Shown in pieces: positions 11,080 to 21,158 of a stretch of DNA of 64,000 nucleotides. How positions within the stretch are numbered: position 1 is the first letter of the stretch; each line of letters starts with the position of its first letter. Position numbers and translations under genes: made by a program. Source of the stretch: Symbiodinium microadriaticum (lineage: Eukaryota > Sar > Dinophyceae > Suessiales > Symbiodiniaceae); assembly GCA_001939145.1 (NCBI GenBank), contig LSRX01000055.1:1131013-1195012 (forward strand). Direction: 5' to 3'. Under the pieces are notes generated by a model. It was not told the DNA's origin. It made no database searches and saw nothing but the letters and a program-made list of their open reading frames with translations.

Positions 11080-11199
11080 AGGTTCATGGGACTTCGTATT
11101 AGTAAGTACAGTTATAAGTACCTTGATTGGGGTTATAAGTAATTGGAGGTATAGTTTCCTTAGAAAAAAACCCTAGCTACTAAGTCCCATGAGCCTTTA
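11080..11199. mobile_element. MITE-like element, family V relative
   Basis: Ends GGTTCATGGGACTTCGTA and CTACTAAGTCCCATGAGCC are inverted, enclosing TATAAGTACC / GGGTTATAAGTA. A sister copy lies at 26095-26204 inside an esterase intron. Confidence 0.7.
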
Positions 11200-11326
11200 A
11201 GTAGGGCTACGTTGGGGTTTAGGCAGGGAGTAGGACCTGGAGTCGGGATCTACTTTCGGAGGGTTTAGGGTTTAGGGTTTAAGTTTTAGTGTTTAGGGTT
11301 TAAGGTTTAGGGTTTAGGTTTGAGCC

Positions 11327-11412
11327 GACTGTTTCAGAGGTCAGATCGAGATCTTGAGCCGAGCCCTGCGATCCGAGGGCTTACAGATTGAGCTGCACGG
11401 CTGGTGGCAGTT
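11327..11412 (+). CDS. Candidate exon abutting a palindromic element
   Basis: The plus strand reads RGQIEILSRALRSEGLQIEL then HGWWQLP after a pyrimidine-rich acceptor (actgtttcag). A family I element begins at 11411, immediately at the end of this frame. No family recognised; the opposing strand is less convincing. Confidence 0.4.
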
Positions 11413-11507
11413 ACCCATAGGCCCCTAAGTAGTTCCTTTTTATGGTTTATGTTTAGAATCCTATAAGGTAATCCCAAAAAGGAGCTACTTAGGGGCCTAT
11501 GGGTAGC
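11411..11507. mobile_element. MITE-like element, family I
   Basis: 30-bp inverted ends TTACCCATAGGCCCCTAAGT+AGTTCC and complement. The core AGAATCCTATAAGGTAATCC is shared with copies at 50863, 57554, 59972 and 63016. Confidence 0.9.
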
Positions 11508-11827
11508 TTGAAGCTGTAGCGCGAGTACATCCGAGGTTTCTCACTCCAGAAGTGTGAACAAGAATGAACAAACTGATACTACATGCAGAACTAACCCAAG
11601 ACATTAACTCTCGCAGGAGTGTGAGAAGAACCAATGGCTTGCATGCTCCGTCTTTCTTCACGAGATTAGTAAAGGGGCCTTTAAAAATAGAATAGGGTTT
11701 TGGGGTATATAATACTGTATTTATAAAAAAGGAACCCCTCCAAACTAGTATTGGTAAACTTTTCGGTCCCGATATTATGTGAGCCCGAAGATGCCCGCGA
11801 CACTCAAAGCAATCAAAGCGCCCGCAC

Positions 11828-11902
11828 CGTCGCAGCATCTGCCAGGAGTAGGGCGCCCCGCTCCGTGTAGATGCCTCTGGGCTGCTGCAGCCCCTCAAGT
11901 TC
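11828..11902 (-). CDS. Candidate exon, unknown protein
   Basis: Acceptor cttgtaagcag|GAACTTG, 25 codons reading ELEGLQQPRGIYTERGALLL then ADAAT, donor GACG|GTGCGGG. The acceptor lies 24 bp from a family VII element, which therefore sits in the preceding intron. No family recognised. Confidence 0.5.
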
Positions 11903-11925
11903 CTGCTTACAAGATTCCCAGACCA

Positions 11926-12027
11926 CCGGGAGCATCCAAAAAGTAGATCCCCTAATTTGGGACCCTATCTACTAAAGGGTACTGCATAGGAACCCCCTCA
12001 AGGGATCTACTTGCTAGATCCTCCCGA
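11926..12027. mobile_element. MITE-like element, family VII
   Basis: Inverted ends CCGGGAGCATCCAAAAAGTA+GATCCC and GGGATCTACTTGCTAGATCC+TCCCG. One-ended relatives occur at 30894-30975, 53989-54035 and its duplicate 54641-54687. Confidence 0.8.
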
Positions 12028-12624
12028 AATTCTGGGTTGTAATCTTAAAAACCCGGTGGGGGTGGGGGATTCACTGGTTTGGGTAAGGCTGCATTTGTTT
12101 GGGTGCTCTTGGCTTGCATTCAGGACCTCTGGATGAAAACTTTAAACCTTATCTAGCTTGGGGTGCCAGCCAATCAAACTATCAATTCCAGCAACGGATG
12201 CAGGGTCTAGCTGGCTTTGATGGCGTTTCAGGACAAGCTTCCAGCTGACAGCAACTGGCTTCTGCAGGAAAAAGGCTGGTATTGAACAACTCTTCCGACT
12301 CTGTCCGCACTGAAGAGGGCACTCCAATAAAGGTCATATTGGGAGTTTACTATGGTTCAACTTTCATGGTATGTCGTAGCTGCGGGGCATCGCGGGCTAG
12401 AGAGTTCAGAACCCAAACCATCCACTCCAAACTCTGAACCCATGCACGGTGAGGCTGAGGACGGGTCCATCTGCAAAGAGTATGACGTCAAACTGGTCCT
12501 GGCTGTGTCGGCACAACAAATGTCAGCGCATGGCTTAGGATGTAGGATTTAGGATAATGAACGAAACGTGTCCGTGACATGTTGGGATCTTGATAAAGCT
12601 GTTTGAAGGAGGGGGTCTATCAAT

Positions 12625-12782
12625 CAGGGGTCGACATTATCCGTGATGGACCGAGTTGAGTGGATTTCTGGTGAGCCACAAGGCCTGTGGCAAGTCATCC
12701 AGTGCCCGAATATGTAGGCCAGCACGCCCTGTAGATCACACTCGATCAGGCCGCTCGGCAGGTTATGGTCGGTCATCCACAC
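12625..12782 (-). CDS. Candidate exon, unknown protein (about 52 codons)
   Basis: After acceptor ggggttag|GTGTGG the minus strand reads VWMTDHNLPSGLIECDLQGV, LAYIFGHWMTCHRPCGSPEI, HSTRSITDNVDP, then a stop. It may end earlier at ACTCG|GTCCATC. The length, balanced composition and clean acceptor make this a likely exon. Function unknown. Confidence 0.55.
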
Positions 12783-13060
12783 CTAACCCCCCACAAAATA
12801 AGTAAAGCAATCGCCCTATAACACTATTAAGGCCACTATTCCGTTTACTTTCGGGATCCAGGTATGCCCTGCATTTCAGGCGCCCGATTTCTATCTTGTT
12901 TTAATCGGGCTTTCGATTGATCTGACCGAAGGCAGAGCTGCAGTATCCAGATTGGGACTATCGACTCGGTCCCGGTTTAGGGTTTAGGGGGTTGGGGGTT
13001 TAGTGTTGAGGCTTCAGTCTATCGGCGTCCCGCGGTCTTTCTCTCGAAGAACGCAAAGAC

Positions 13061-13245
13061 TTGATCTCGAACCTGAATCGAAAACCTGAAGCCGTTTTGA
13101 GGCTTCGTCACTCGGTTTTTGGTAGAGTGCATGAGGCTGCAGTGCTGGATGGGCCGAGAGAACTTCAGAAATGGTGGCTCGGTGATGCAGCTTCTGCACT
13201 TGGACCTGCTTGTAGTATATCGGTACTCTCGCGAAACAACAGTTT
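13061..13245 (+). CDS. Candidate exon, strand uncertain
   Basis: The plus frame reads KPEAVLRLRHSVFGRVHEAA, VLDGPRELQKWWLGDAASAL. The minus strand is also open for 60-78 codons. No motif decides between them. Confidence 0.35.
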
Positions 13246-13569
13246 CAAGCCTCATGATTACTGGTGCTACCAGCTGCTACCAGTGCTGCGTATAACCGCT
13301 GATCCTGCTGGTGTTGCTGTTCTTTTGTGGTGAACGTCTAGCTCCAGTATCACAATAGCAGTAGCAACAGTCTGCTGCGCTAGGGATAAACAAAACACAA
13401 CAACACACGCATGTTACGGCTTTGCGGAGACAAGACAAGAAACGTATCTTAAATTCTGGACCTCGAAGCCTACAGACCTTAACATCCCTTACGCTCCGAT
13501 CTTTGCCAGGCTTATTTATCAAGCTGAGCTAAGGAACAGCTGCAACTCTTAAGCAACTAAACCTTATGA

Positions 13570-13800
13570 TTCTAGCCCCCTATAGGCCTAAGCCGTATAC
13601 TCAACCCACACGCCCCATCCCGCAGAGGCCTTGTGTCGGTAGCTCCGCCGCCCGGCCGGCAGCCACGGGATGCTGCGAATCTCCACAGTCGGAGCGTTCT
13701 GCGCCAGGTTCTGCCTGCCACAGCTTGTGGTTTGAAGAACTGGTGCGTGAGGATTTCAAGCATTTTCGTGGGCGCGCACTTAGAGCTTAGGTGTTGGGGT
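13570..13800. other. GC-rich coding-like block, frame unresolved
   Basis: Two plus frames (including LWFEELVREDFKHFRGRALR and KNWCVRISSIFVGAHLELRC) and one minus frame are open together. Probably an exon; strand not decidable from the sequence. Confidence 0.35.
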
Positions 13801-14106
13801 GTAGGGTCTGGGGCTTTCGGTTCAGGCTGCAGTATTTCGTTCCCGACATGGGTAGTAATCCTTTTTAAAAGGGCCCTCGCTTAAGAAGGCGTCTATAGTT
13901 TAGAGAACATCCCACATCTGTAGGCGCCTCGGAACCCCCGCAATGTGTTCAATAACCCTGTGGGTTCACTATGATAAAAGCAAGAAACGATGTGCAAGAA
14001 GAACTCCTGTACTATAGGGGCATGAATACGTACTAGTTGGCATAAGGGTTTGGGGTATGCATGGGTATATCATAGCACTCAAGTGCAAGATGGACTGCAG
14101 GAGAAT

Positions 14107-14152
14107 CCCCGACCCCTACCCTAAACCCTAAACCCTAAACCCCGACCCCTAC
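14107..14152. repeat. Telomere-like tract between 13-bp direct repeats
   Basis: CCCCGACCCCTAC at 14107-14119 and again at 14140-14152 enclose three CCCTAAA units. Confidence 0.85.
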
Positions 14153-14429
14153 ATCAGGCTTTAACACATCGGGGTTGAGACGGCTTGGGTAGTGAAGGCT
14201 CGGGGTCGGGTTTCGGATTCTTTTGTTCAGTACAGGCACCATAGTCAATAGATTAGGGTGCCTTGCACTGTTTCTAGACTTAAATCCAGGGGCCAAGAGC
14301 CTCAGCTAGGGTCTCAAAATCTGAACGGCGCGCCCAAAGCTCTAAAGACAACCAGTGCGCGCGGCACCCTCCAGCCAAACTCCAGAAGTCTAGACATGGA
14401 GCCCCCACGCCCGCTCTAGATTCCTACAC

Positions 14430-14495
14430 CCTGCCGCCTCATCTGCTCGAGGACGCCCTGGAGATAGGTCGGCTGGGGCTCGTAGATGAAAGCGA
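14430..14495 (-). CDS. Candidate exon, unknown protein
   Basis: The minus strand reads VAFIYEPQPTYLQGVLEQMR then RQG, between AAG (ccccgaag) and a GT donor (GCAGG|GTGTAGG). The composition is markedly protein-like. A second frame on the plus strand (LPPHLLEDALEIGRLGLVDE) is also open, so strand is not fully certain. Confidence 0.5.
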
Positions 14496-14575
14496 CTTCG
14501 GGGACATGGGTGGTGTCTCAAAGCAGGTTCCTTGTAACTTTCTGAAGATATACAACCCACTCCTCCAGGCTTAAT

Positions 14576-14672
14576 ATAGAGGCTTCAATAATTAGAATAG
14601 GGTTTGGGGGTATCTTATACTATAATCAAAATAAGGAACCCCCAAAACCCTATTCTAATTGTTAAGGCCCCT
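14576..14672. mobile_element. MITE-like element, family VI
   Basis: GGCTTCAATAATTAGAATAG+GGTTTGGGGG pairs with CCCCCAAAACCCTATTCTAA+TTGTTAAGGCC. Partial relatives: 11668-11752, 24917-24960, 25590-25690, 62706-62791. Confidence 0.85.
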
Positions 14673-15029
14673 ACATTAGATGAAGCTAGGTTCTGAGACT
14701 CCAATACACTCCGCGATAGAAGCTCCATGAACAATGAACCTAAACAAGCAGGTAAAGAGGCTTCAGGTTGGGAGCCTGCACCGCAACTTCTAGAAAGCAT
14801 CATGTCTGGGCTTTTTCGGCAAAAACCCTAAACCTCAAGACCACTTCAGACCTAACCCCAAACTCTGAACAAGAAAGACGAAGCTGTCCGAAAGCTCCTC
14901 AACCTCGAAAGGCAATCCTCCCACCCAGCCTGCCAACTGCCCACAAGAAGACAGGATTTACAGTCAGGGTTGGCGATCTAGGACTGAGGGTTAAGATGAG
15001 CCCAGGGTTCGCGTAATATGCAAGCTCGG

Positions 15030-15150
15030 AACCCTAAGCCCCAAGCCCAAACCCTAAACCCTCAACCGTTAAGCCTTGACATCCTAACCCTAGACCCTAA
15101 ACCCTACACTCTAGACCCTCGACCCTCAACCCCTAAACCCTAAACCCTCT
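15030..15150. repeat. CCCTAAA-like tract
   Basis: Degenerate CCCTAAACCC / CCCTCAACC units. Confidence 0.85.
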
Positions 15151-15375
15151 GGGCATCAAGTCTTCCTACTACTCCCACGTTTCGACTTCTCTGGCACAAA
15201 GACCTACAGCACCCTCTCAGACTCTAACTTCAGTTTGAACAGCTAATCAGAATTCTGGCTACACCGCCAACGGACCCGCTGCATCATTTGGTTTTCTCAA
15301 CAGGTTATAATAAGGACAGGATTGAGTTCGCGAAGTCGCGACGTAAAGGACACCCTCAACGATACTGGTTAGACC

Positions 15376-15564
15376 TCAATCTTGAATACTCCTTATAACA
15401 TAGACTCTTGACCACACCGCCGATGCCCCCACTGAACACCGAGGACACGTTAGGGCTAAAGCAGATAATCCATACCACACCTCAGTTTCGACTGCACCTC
15501 GAATCTGTGCCGATGCCCAATCGGGCTTGTTTGAAAAGGCATGTTCGCCAACTCTCGTGCGCAT
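15376..15564 (-). CDS. Candidate exon, unknown protein (about 62 codons)
   Basis: The minus strand reads MRTRVGEHAFSNKPDWASAQ, IRGAVETEVWYGLSALALTC, PRCSVGASAVWSRVYVIRS. It is unique sequence lying directly downstream of a telomere-like block (15575-15672), with a possible donor TCCTCG|GTGTTC inside. It follows the methyltransferase-like exon on the same strand and could be a later exon of that gene. Confidence 0.45.
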   Translation of the reverse strand: MRTRVGEHAFSNKPDWASAQIRGAVETEVWYGLSALALTCPRCSVGASAVWSRVYVIRSIQD

Positions 15565-15574
15565 GGCAGCCGTA

Positions 15575-15672
15575 AAAACCCTAAACCCTAAACCCTCAAC
15601 CCCTAAACCCCCTAAACCCCCTAAGCCCCCCAAACCCCCTAAACCCTAGACCCCCAAACCCTAAACCCTAAA
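15575..15672. repeat. CCCTAAA / CCCCCTAAA tract between two exons
   Basis: About 13 units. On the minus strand its first unit is the GT of the donor ending the exon at 15674 (GGAC|GTTTAGGG). Confidence 0.9.
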
Positions 15673-15673
15673 C

Positions 15674-16993
15674 GTCCGCCCTGCACGCCCTTTGCCTCGA
15701 GGCCATCGGAGGCTACGACACGGCGGGCGCCCAGTCGTGCAGCAATCGATGCGGGCAGCGCCTCGTACTGTGACCTATATAGGCGCATAATACCGGAAAG
15801 TCCTCACAGAATCATGACCCTAAACCTGAAATCCCTAAACCCTAAGTTGTTGCTTAAGGCAACGACTGTATAAGGGATGTTCTTGAACTTTGGTTGAGGG
15901 ATGTTGGGATCTCTGGGGAGGCTCCACGTAGACAACAGCAAGACCTACTTTGGAGGTCTGAAGGGCTTTGTAAATGTCAGCCACCTTGGGGTTTGGATTT
16001 TTGGGTTTCAGGGTTGAGGGTTTGGGGTTTAGAACTGTTGATGTTGGCCCTGTATCTGGGGCTTCAGGGAGATGTAGGGTCAACCAACTTAGGGTTTCTG
16101 GCTTTTGCACTAATTTAGCCTCCGGTGGGCCAACCACCGACCTTCTGACCGAAAATCGGGCGCCTCCGAACCAATCCTCAACCTTTCAAAAAAAACATAT
16201 AAGGAACAGCAAAGTAGACTCAAGATACGAACATGAGTCATGTCATATTGTTTACACTCTAATTGCAATAACATTAAAGCAACAACAATTGCCAAGTGCG
16301 GACCTCCACGAGCCTGCCTATGTGCTTGGACTAGACCCCCGCGCCCAGCTGCTTGTACAGTAGGTTCTACTCTCCCTGCGTAACCACAGTACAGTTTAGG
16401 GTTTAGGGTTTAGGGTTGAGGGTTTAGGGTACAGTAACCCATACACGCTGCTTCCACGGTGTTAAGCCTATCATGAAAACAGTCACCGTCAGGAATGACG
16501 TGTGGTTAGCACCAAGCTCTAGTGAGCACACTTCGTGCTAAGAATGCATATCACATCACTGTGCCATTGTATATAAACTTCTGCCTGAACTATTGGCCTT
16601 GGGTTATGAAGGGAGGGGCAAATTCTGCAGTTGCAGGCAGAGTTTACAACAGGTTGCAGAGGGCAGCAGGCGGAAAGATAGACAAACAAAAAAATTGACG
16701 AGGCTTGCAGCACCGAGAAACAGTACGCACTCATCACACTCCATGCGGCAAATCTGCGAAAACAATCAGGCTCCTAACACGTAACGAACAACCGAATCGT
16801 GATTCGGGATGAGGACAAAAGGCGCATAGGGCGAGCAGAAGGAGCCTATGCAACGAAAGTCGGACGGAACGTAACAAGGTCTACCAAGCTGCTGTACAGT
16901 ACTCCAAGCATGAACGTTTTCTGACCCGAGCCGTCCGAGCCGTGCGAGGGATCAACAAAGCGCTAAACTACACAAGCTAAAGTAGACACAGCG

Positions 16994-17039
<46 letters not shown>

Positions 17040-17497
17040 TAACCACGCACAAGTTTGTTCTAGATAAAGGTTCCGCTTAAGGTCTCTATTCAAGCAAGCT
17101 TCCAAGTCGCTAGACAAAACGACCCTAAACCCTCAACCCCTAAACTCAGCACGTGCTATTTCATCCCAAAAACCCAAATTGCACCCCGACATGTCCGATT
17201 CCGAATTCCTAGCACCTGGTGATACAGCCCCAACCCTCAATCTCAAACTACAACAGCCTTATTCAATATGGTCTTGCAGCCGAAAAAAACTGGGGGTTTC
17301 CGAGAATAGGGGACCCTAATATAGCACCCTGAATAGTAGGATCCTTATAAAAAGGACCCCAAAAGAAGGTACCTAAAACCCTAAACCCTGTAAACCCTAA
17401 ACACCCTAAACCCAGGGAAACTCCCATCTGAATTCTGAGTCCCTCAGTGCCGCGCAGCGACGCCGGCGCCTAGCTCAAGGACCTGCTCCGTTCGGGT
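15674..17497 (-). CDS. Methyltransferase-like gene fragment (spliced)
   Basis: Two minus-strand exons join in phase. The first starts at 17497 (acceptor cacctcag) and reads TRTEQVLELGAG to about 17462; the second is 15674-15767 (acceptor ggtcacag) and reads YEALPASIAARLGARRVVAS then DGLEAKGVQGG. VLELGAG followed by a helix and RRVVASDG is the arrangement of motif I and the acidic end of strand 2 in Rossmann-fold (class I) SAM-dependent methyltransferases of the METTL/lysine methyltransferase type. That assignment is from family knowledge; the exon join is inference. A third minus-strand exon candidate lies between them (15842-15984), so the model may be incomplete or mixed. The donor after 15674 is GTTTAGGG. 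Confidence 0.45.
15842..15984 (-). CDS. Candidate exon, unknown protein
   Basis: Acceptor aaccccaag|GTGGCTGAC opens a frame reading VADIYKALQTSKVGLAVVYV, EPPQRSQHPSTKVQEHPLYS. Strong coding character for about 45 codons. It lies between the two methyltransferase-like exons; joining it between them would interrupt the motif I to strand 2 spacing, so it may be an alternative exon or another gene. Confidence 0.5.
16781..16917 (+). CDS. Candidate exon, strand uncertain
   Basis: The plus strand reads RIVIRDEDKRRIGRAEGAYA, TKVGRNVTRSTKLLYSTPSM then a stop. Basic, repeat-free block. No family recognised and no clear splice pair. Confidence 0.35.
16993..17039. repeat. Microsatellite (AAC)n
   Basis: Fifteen perfect AAC units. 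Confidence 0.97.
17295..17372. mobile_element. Family VIII element, copy 1
   Basis: Shares TTTCCGAGAATAGGGGACCC, TAGTAGGATCCTTAT and AAGGACCCCAAAA with 46483-46560 and 47287-47366, all in the same orientation. Unlike the other families, the outer ends do not pair; only the inner ATCCTTAT/ATAAGGAC hairpin is palindromic. Confidence 0.7.
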
Positions 17498-17814
17498 CTG
17501 AGGTGCCTTACCCATTTTGATGCTAAGGGTTAAGATATAGTCATGATATAGGGTTTAGGGTTTAGGGCTCTAGGGTTTTAGGATTTAGGGTTTGGGGTTT
17601 TATGGTTTAGGGTTTTAGGGTTTAGGGTGTCGGTTCTGGGTTCCGTGAATTGCAGAATGGGGTTCTCGACAGCTTTACAGTGATGCAAGGTTTTTGATGG
17701 GGCGTCAATGACTAGACCAGGCTTCGAGGGATATCGATAAGGGGATAATCTCATGAATTGCTGGGACCTCTACATAAACCCTACACCCTAAACCCTGAAC
17801 TACAGGCTCTGTAG

Positions 17815-17925
17815 CAGGTCGTTTTGTTTGGGGCACGCCGGGCTCACAGGGTAGGCTCGGTCCCTCGGCTGCATCAAAGGCAGCTCTACTGGTCGCGAAA
17901 CGCTACATTTGTCCCCACTGCAAAC
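17815..17925 (-). CDS. Candidate exon, unknown protein
   Basis: The minus strand reads FATSRAAFDAAEGPSLPCEP then GVPQTKRPATE. Repeat-free island. No family recognised. Confidence 0.35.
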
Positions 17926-18032
17926 CACCCCTTCATAGCTTGAGCCCTATATAATTACTAAACCCTAAACCCCTAAACCATACAAGATAATGAATCTAAA
18001 TGCCACGAGCCCTGAAACCTGAAGCCCTAACC

Positions 18033-18120
18033 ACAGTGACACAAGACAGACCGGACCTCTTTGTCGAAGAGCAGATCGGCCTCTTGAACTTGGGCGACAC
18101 TTGGATTTCGGAGTAGAACA
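18033..18120 (-). CDS. Candidate exon ending at a telomere-type donor
   Basis: The minus strand reads NPSVAQVQEADLLFDKEVRS then VLCHCG, and ends at CTGTG|GTTAGGG. The plus strand is also open (TQDRPDLFVEEQIGLLNLGD), so strand is uncertain. Confidence 0.35.
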
Positions 18121-18389
18121 AAAGACCCCCCCAAAGCAATATAAGTAAGGAACTCAGCATGAATTAGAGGTGCTTTCAACAGGAATTCAATTGAGAGGTT
18201 CTAGGGCTGGCTCTAAACATATGCAAGCAATATACCTTCTTTGTGTGACTGGCTCTGTTCAATAATTAAGGGGTTCCGGCGTTTCTTGGAGTGGCGCCGG
18301 ATGTGGGGCGCTGGTGGTTTGGGCTTTGTTTGGGCAGGAGAAGAGGTAAGGGTGTCGGGCTGCAGTTGCTCCAAACGGCGGTAGAGGTG

Positions 18390-18506
18390 TTAGTTTTTCG
18401 GGTATAGGGTTCAGGGTTGGTAGCCCTAAACCCTAAACCCTAAACCAGAAGTTGAGGGTTTACAGTTCAGGGTTAGTTTTTCGGGTATAGGGTTCAGGGT
18501 TGGTAG
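18390..18506. repeat. Telomere-like tract between 34-bp direct repeats
   Basis: TTAGTTTTTCGGGTATAGGG+TTCAGGGTTGGTAG occurs at 18390-18423 and 18472-18506, flanking three CCCTAAA units (in the opposite orientation to the flanks) plus about 30 bp. Confidence 0.85.
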
Positions 18507-18787
18507 AGATCGGTCATGATCTCCAGAAATGCGTGGCTCCGGAAGGACAACAACACTCCCCAAATCAGAACGCCATGGATCGTAAGCCCAAGCTGAAGCC
18601 CAAAAGCAAGATGTTCATGCGATTGAAGCCTGAATCACGGAAACGGGGCTTTGGAGCACCTTGAGGTATAACTTGTTCACTTTATGTAGGGACCGCAATT
18701 ACAGGACAGGTATACAGAGGGAGGATACTATCACCAACTACCCAGGCCCCTAATGGTACTCCTGTCTCTCAGATGGCTACAACTCAC

Positions 18788-18839
18788 CAAGTCAAGAGCC
18801 TCCTCCTCGGCACTTCGGACCAGGTACTCCTTTATACAA
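18788..18839 (-). CDS. Short exon with perfect donor
   Basis: Acceptor tgtataaag|GAGTACC, then EYLVRSAEEEALDL, then donor GACTTG|GTGAGTTG, which matches the 5' splice consensus well. 52 nt, phase 1 at its end. A plus-strand frame (SQMATTHQVKSLLLGTSDQ ending at a GTACTCC donor) overlaps and is the alternative. Confidence 0.5.
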
Positions 18840-19047
18840 GGCGATTCGAGGGGCTCAGCTCAGTGGAGGGGTCTAGTTTAGGGTTTATAGAAGTTTAAGG
18901 TTTAGGGTTTAGGATTGCGGATTGAGGATGTTGGGGTTGGATGATTTCGGCGATATCGGGTTTCGAATGTGGTCAACTTAGGGCTTTTCGGTCTTGGTCA
19001 CACTTCAGGGTTGACTTTCGGAGCGCGAGGGGGCCTATGACGAGTCC

Positions 19048-19260
19048 ATGACCATGGTATACAGATTCAGGGATGCCGGTTCAGGGGCAGCGTCTTGGGA
19101 CTCGGTTGTTCTGAATTTAGTGGCGAAGACTCCGGCTGAATTCCGCGGCTCTGAAGAAGAAGCCAAGCCCCCCCCAGAACCTGCACCTGCTTTCATCCTA
19201 GAGCCAGATCCTAGAAATGCCGACATCCTCGATCCCGAAGCAATCTACCCTAAACCCTAA
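19048..19260 (+). CDS. Candidate exon, acidic Pro-rich protein
   Basis: The plus frame reads AGSGAASWDSVVLNLVAKTP, AEFRGSEEEAKPPPEPAPAF, ILEPDPRNADILDPEAI, after which it enters a CCCTAAA tract (19250-19272). The next plus exon begins right after that tract. The opposite strand is also open (63 codons). Confidence 0.4.
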   Translation: MTMVYRFRDAGSGAASWDSVVLNLVAKTPAEFRGSEEEAKPPPEPAPAFILEPDPRNADILDPEAIYPKP

Positions 19261-19275
19261 ACCCTAAATCTACAG

Positions 19276-19454
19276 AAGCCGCAAGTTCAACTCCAAAGAA
19301 GAAACCCGAACAGGCGCAGAACATGCTTCGGATCCCTACCGGCGTCCGCAAGGAGCAGGCCGCCGGACCAGAGACGTGCTCCCGTGCCTGCATCGTGGTC
19401 TTTGGGGCTGCAGGCTCGAAACATGGGTTTACGGCTTTGTTGAGTTTGCAGTAA
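19276..19454 (+). CDS. Candidate exon, unknown protein (about 59 codons)
   Basis: Acceptor aaatctacag at the end of a CCCTAAA tract, then EAASSTPKKKPEQAQNMLRI, PTGVRKEQAAGPETCSRACI, VVFGAAGSKHGFTALLSLQ and a stop; GCA|GTAAAGG offers a donor just before the stop. Good composition, but two minus frames are also open. Confidence 0.4.
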
Positions 19455-19941
19455 AGGGGCTGTGCGACGACGACACGACGACCCAGTTGTAGTCGTGACG
19501 GTAGCAGCAGCACCAGAAGCAGTAGTGCGACGTCGTCGTCGCTACCAGTAGCAGTAGCAGCAGCATGCCGTAGCAGTAGGATGGGTGGTTCAAGCACTTC
19601 AGAGCCTCAATTCAGCGGACCCGAAACCTGGGCCCGCGACAGGATGTAGGGGACTCCAAAAATGCACGCTGCCTGCTTAGTTACTGTCGCTCCCTGGCCC
19701 AAGTGAGGACAATGGCCCACTTATGGAGGCATCGTGCAGCACCACACCCGAACCCTGCACCACAAACTCAACCCTCAACTCTTTGTGTAAACACTTATAG
19801 ACACCAAACCCTACAAACCTCACTTTCTTCCGGAAGCGTGCTTGACCGATTAAGCCGATCTGCGAAGAGGTTTGAAAGCCCGAGCCGCTCTACATGACTG
19901 CGGGCCGCCACCATAGCGCAGGTCCGCCCCGCTGTACATCC

Positions 19942-20166
19942 CTAGTCTCTAACGGAGTCGGGCTTAGGCGTCGTGGCGTTCGAAGGCTGAGTCAAAGGCG
20001 TCGCGCTCACCACGAAACTCCCCGAGCCCCAAAACACAACCAGAGCGACTGTACAAAGGACGCCACGTCCTCTCCCGCGACTTACCCCGCGAGGAGAGGT
20101 CGAGCCCGTTCTTTGCTCTCTGGTCTTTTCAGGAGCCCCTGTCAATAACCTGTCCTGTGGGTTCAC
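19942..20166 (-). CDS. Candidate exon with a hydrophobic segment
   Basis: The minus strand reads GAPEKTREQRTGSTSPRGVS then VLCTVALVVFWGSGSFVVSA, the latter able to span a membrane. GC-rich, strand not certain. Confidence 0.3.
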   Translation of the reverse strand: MNPQDRLLTGAPEKTREQRTGSTSPRGVSRGRGRGVLCTVALVVFWGSGSFVVSATPLTQPSNATTPKPDSVRD

Positions 20167-20395
20167 GGTTTAAGGTAGTTCAAAGCAGGGTTTAGCAATG
20201 TAGTGTTGAAGGTTGAAGGTTTAGGAATGTGGTGCCTCAGTCCATCAGGGTCTATAGTGGGGCTTCAGGATTTAACGCTGCGGGGCGTCCGGAGCAGTCC
20301 ACGTCCAAGAGCCTTGCAAGTGAAAATCGAACCATTGGTTTCCCTAAGGTTCTAAGGACTCATATTTTGAGGCTATCGGGACCAGAGAAAATACC

Positions 20396-20525
20396 CTAAA
20401 CCCTAAACCCTGAAAGTTACCCTTGAACTCTGAACCCTAAACTACTAAGCCTTCGATAATTACTTTGTAAGGCTCTTTCGAGCCTTTGGCCCTAAACCCT
20501 AAACCCTAAACCCTAAACCCTGTAG
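20396..20525. repeat. Two CCCTAAA tracts
   Basis: 20394-20412 and 20490-20523, separated by unique DNA. Confidence 0.9.
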
Positions 20526-20599
20526 GGTTTACGACGGGGGCTCAACCGAGAAAGCCATGTGCAGTCCGAGCTCATACGAGCTGCAGCTGGCCCAAAAAT

Positions 20600-20775
20600 G
20601 CCCGAAGGGTCCAAGTGCCTAACAGTTTTGGCTTAGAGTCCAAGTACCTGTTAGGGTTTAGGGTTAGGGTTTAGGGTTTAGGGTGTAGGGTTTAGGGTTT
20701 AGGGTTTAGGGTTTAGGGTTAGGGTTTAGGGTTTAGGTCCAAGTACCTAGGTCCGAAACAACCTACTGTTTTTTG
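20600..20775. mobile_element. Family IV element interrupted by TTTAGGG tract
   Basis: The family IV end sequence GGGTCCAAGTGCCTAACAGT is present at the left. From 20650 to 20737 lie about 12 TTTAGGG units bounded by a 12-bp direct repeat GTCCAAGTACCT (20638-20649 and 20737-20748). The right end ACCTACTGTTTTTTGGGT matches the other family IV end. A telomere-like insertion in a palindromic element is the simplest reading. Confidence 0.75.
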
Positions 20776-21158
20776 GGTGGGTGGGGGGTCATAAGAAATA
20801 AAAGAGATCCGAACCTGCCAGTTTTTGCAGGGCTTTAAGCAGTTAAGTCAAGAGGCTTAGTTCCGAAGCCACAAGATAGAAGGTTATGATTTATGATGCC
20901 CCCCCTCCTCAACAAAACAACAGTAGGTTTGCGTGGATCTGCACGTACGTCCAAAACCGAAAAACCTGATCATCGGCTACTTTGGACCCTTCGGCAAAGG
21001 ACACTGGCACTGAGGAAACTTGAAACGGGCAAGGATCGAGATATTACTAAGACTGCTTTTGGCATTCCGCGTGGTTTAGGATCCTTCGGCTTGCGGGACC
21101 AGACTAAACTACACCACAAACCCCGAATAGGCATGACCCCTGCCCAACACGACACTAA

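Noticed and set aside
15974-16363. 129-codon plus ORF with GFRVEGLGFR text
   Set aside because: GLGFRV-type strings are translations of GGTTTAGGG repeats. Only the end (ADLHEPAYVLGLDPRAQLLV) might be coding, and it lacks splice support.
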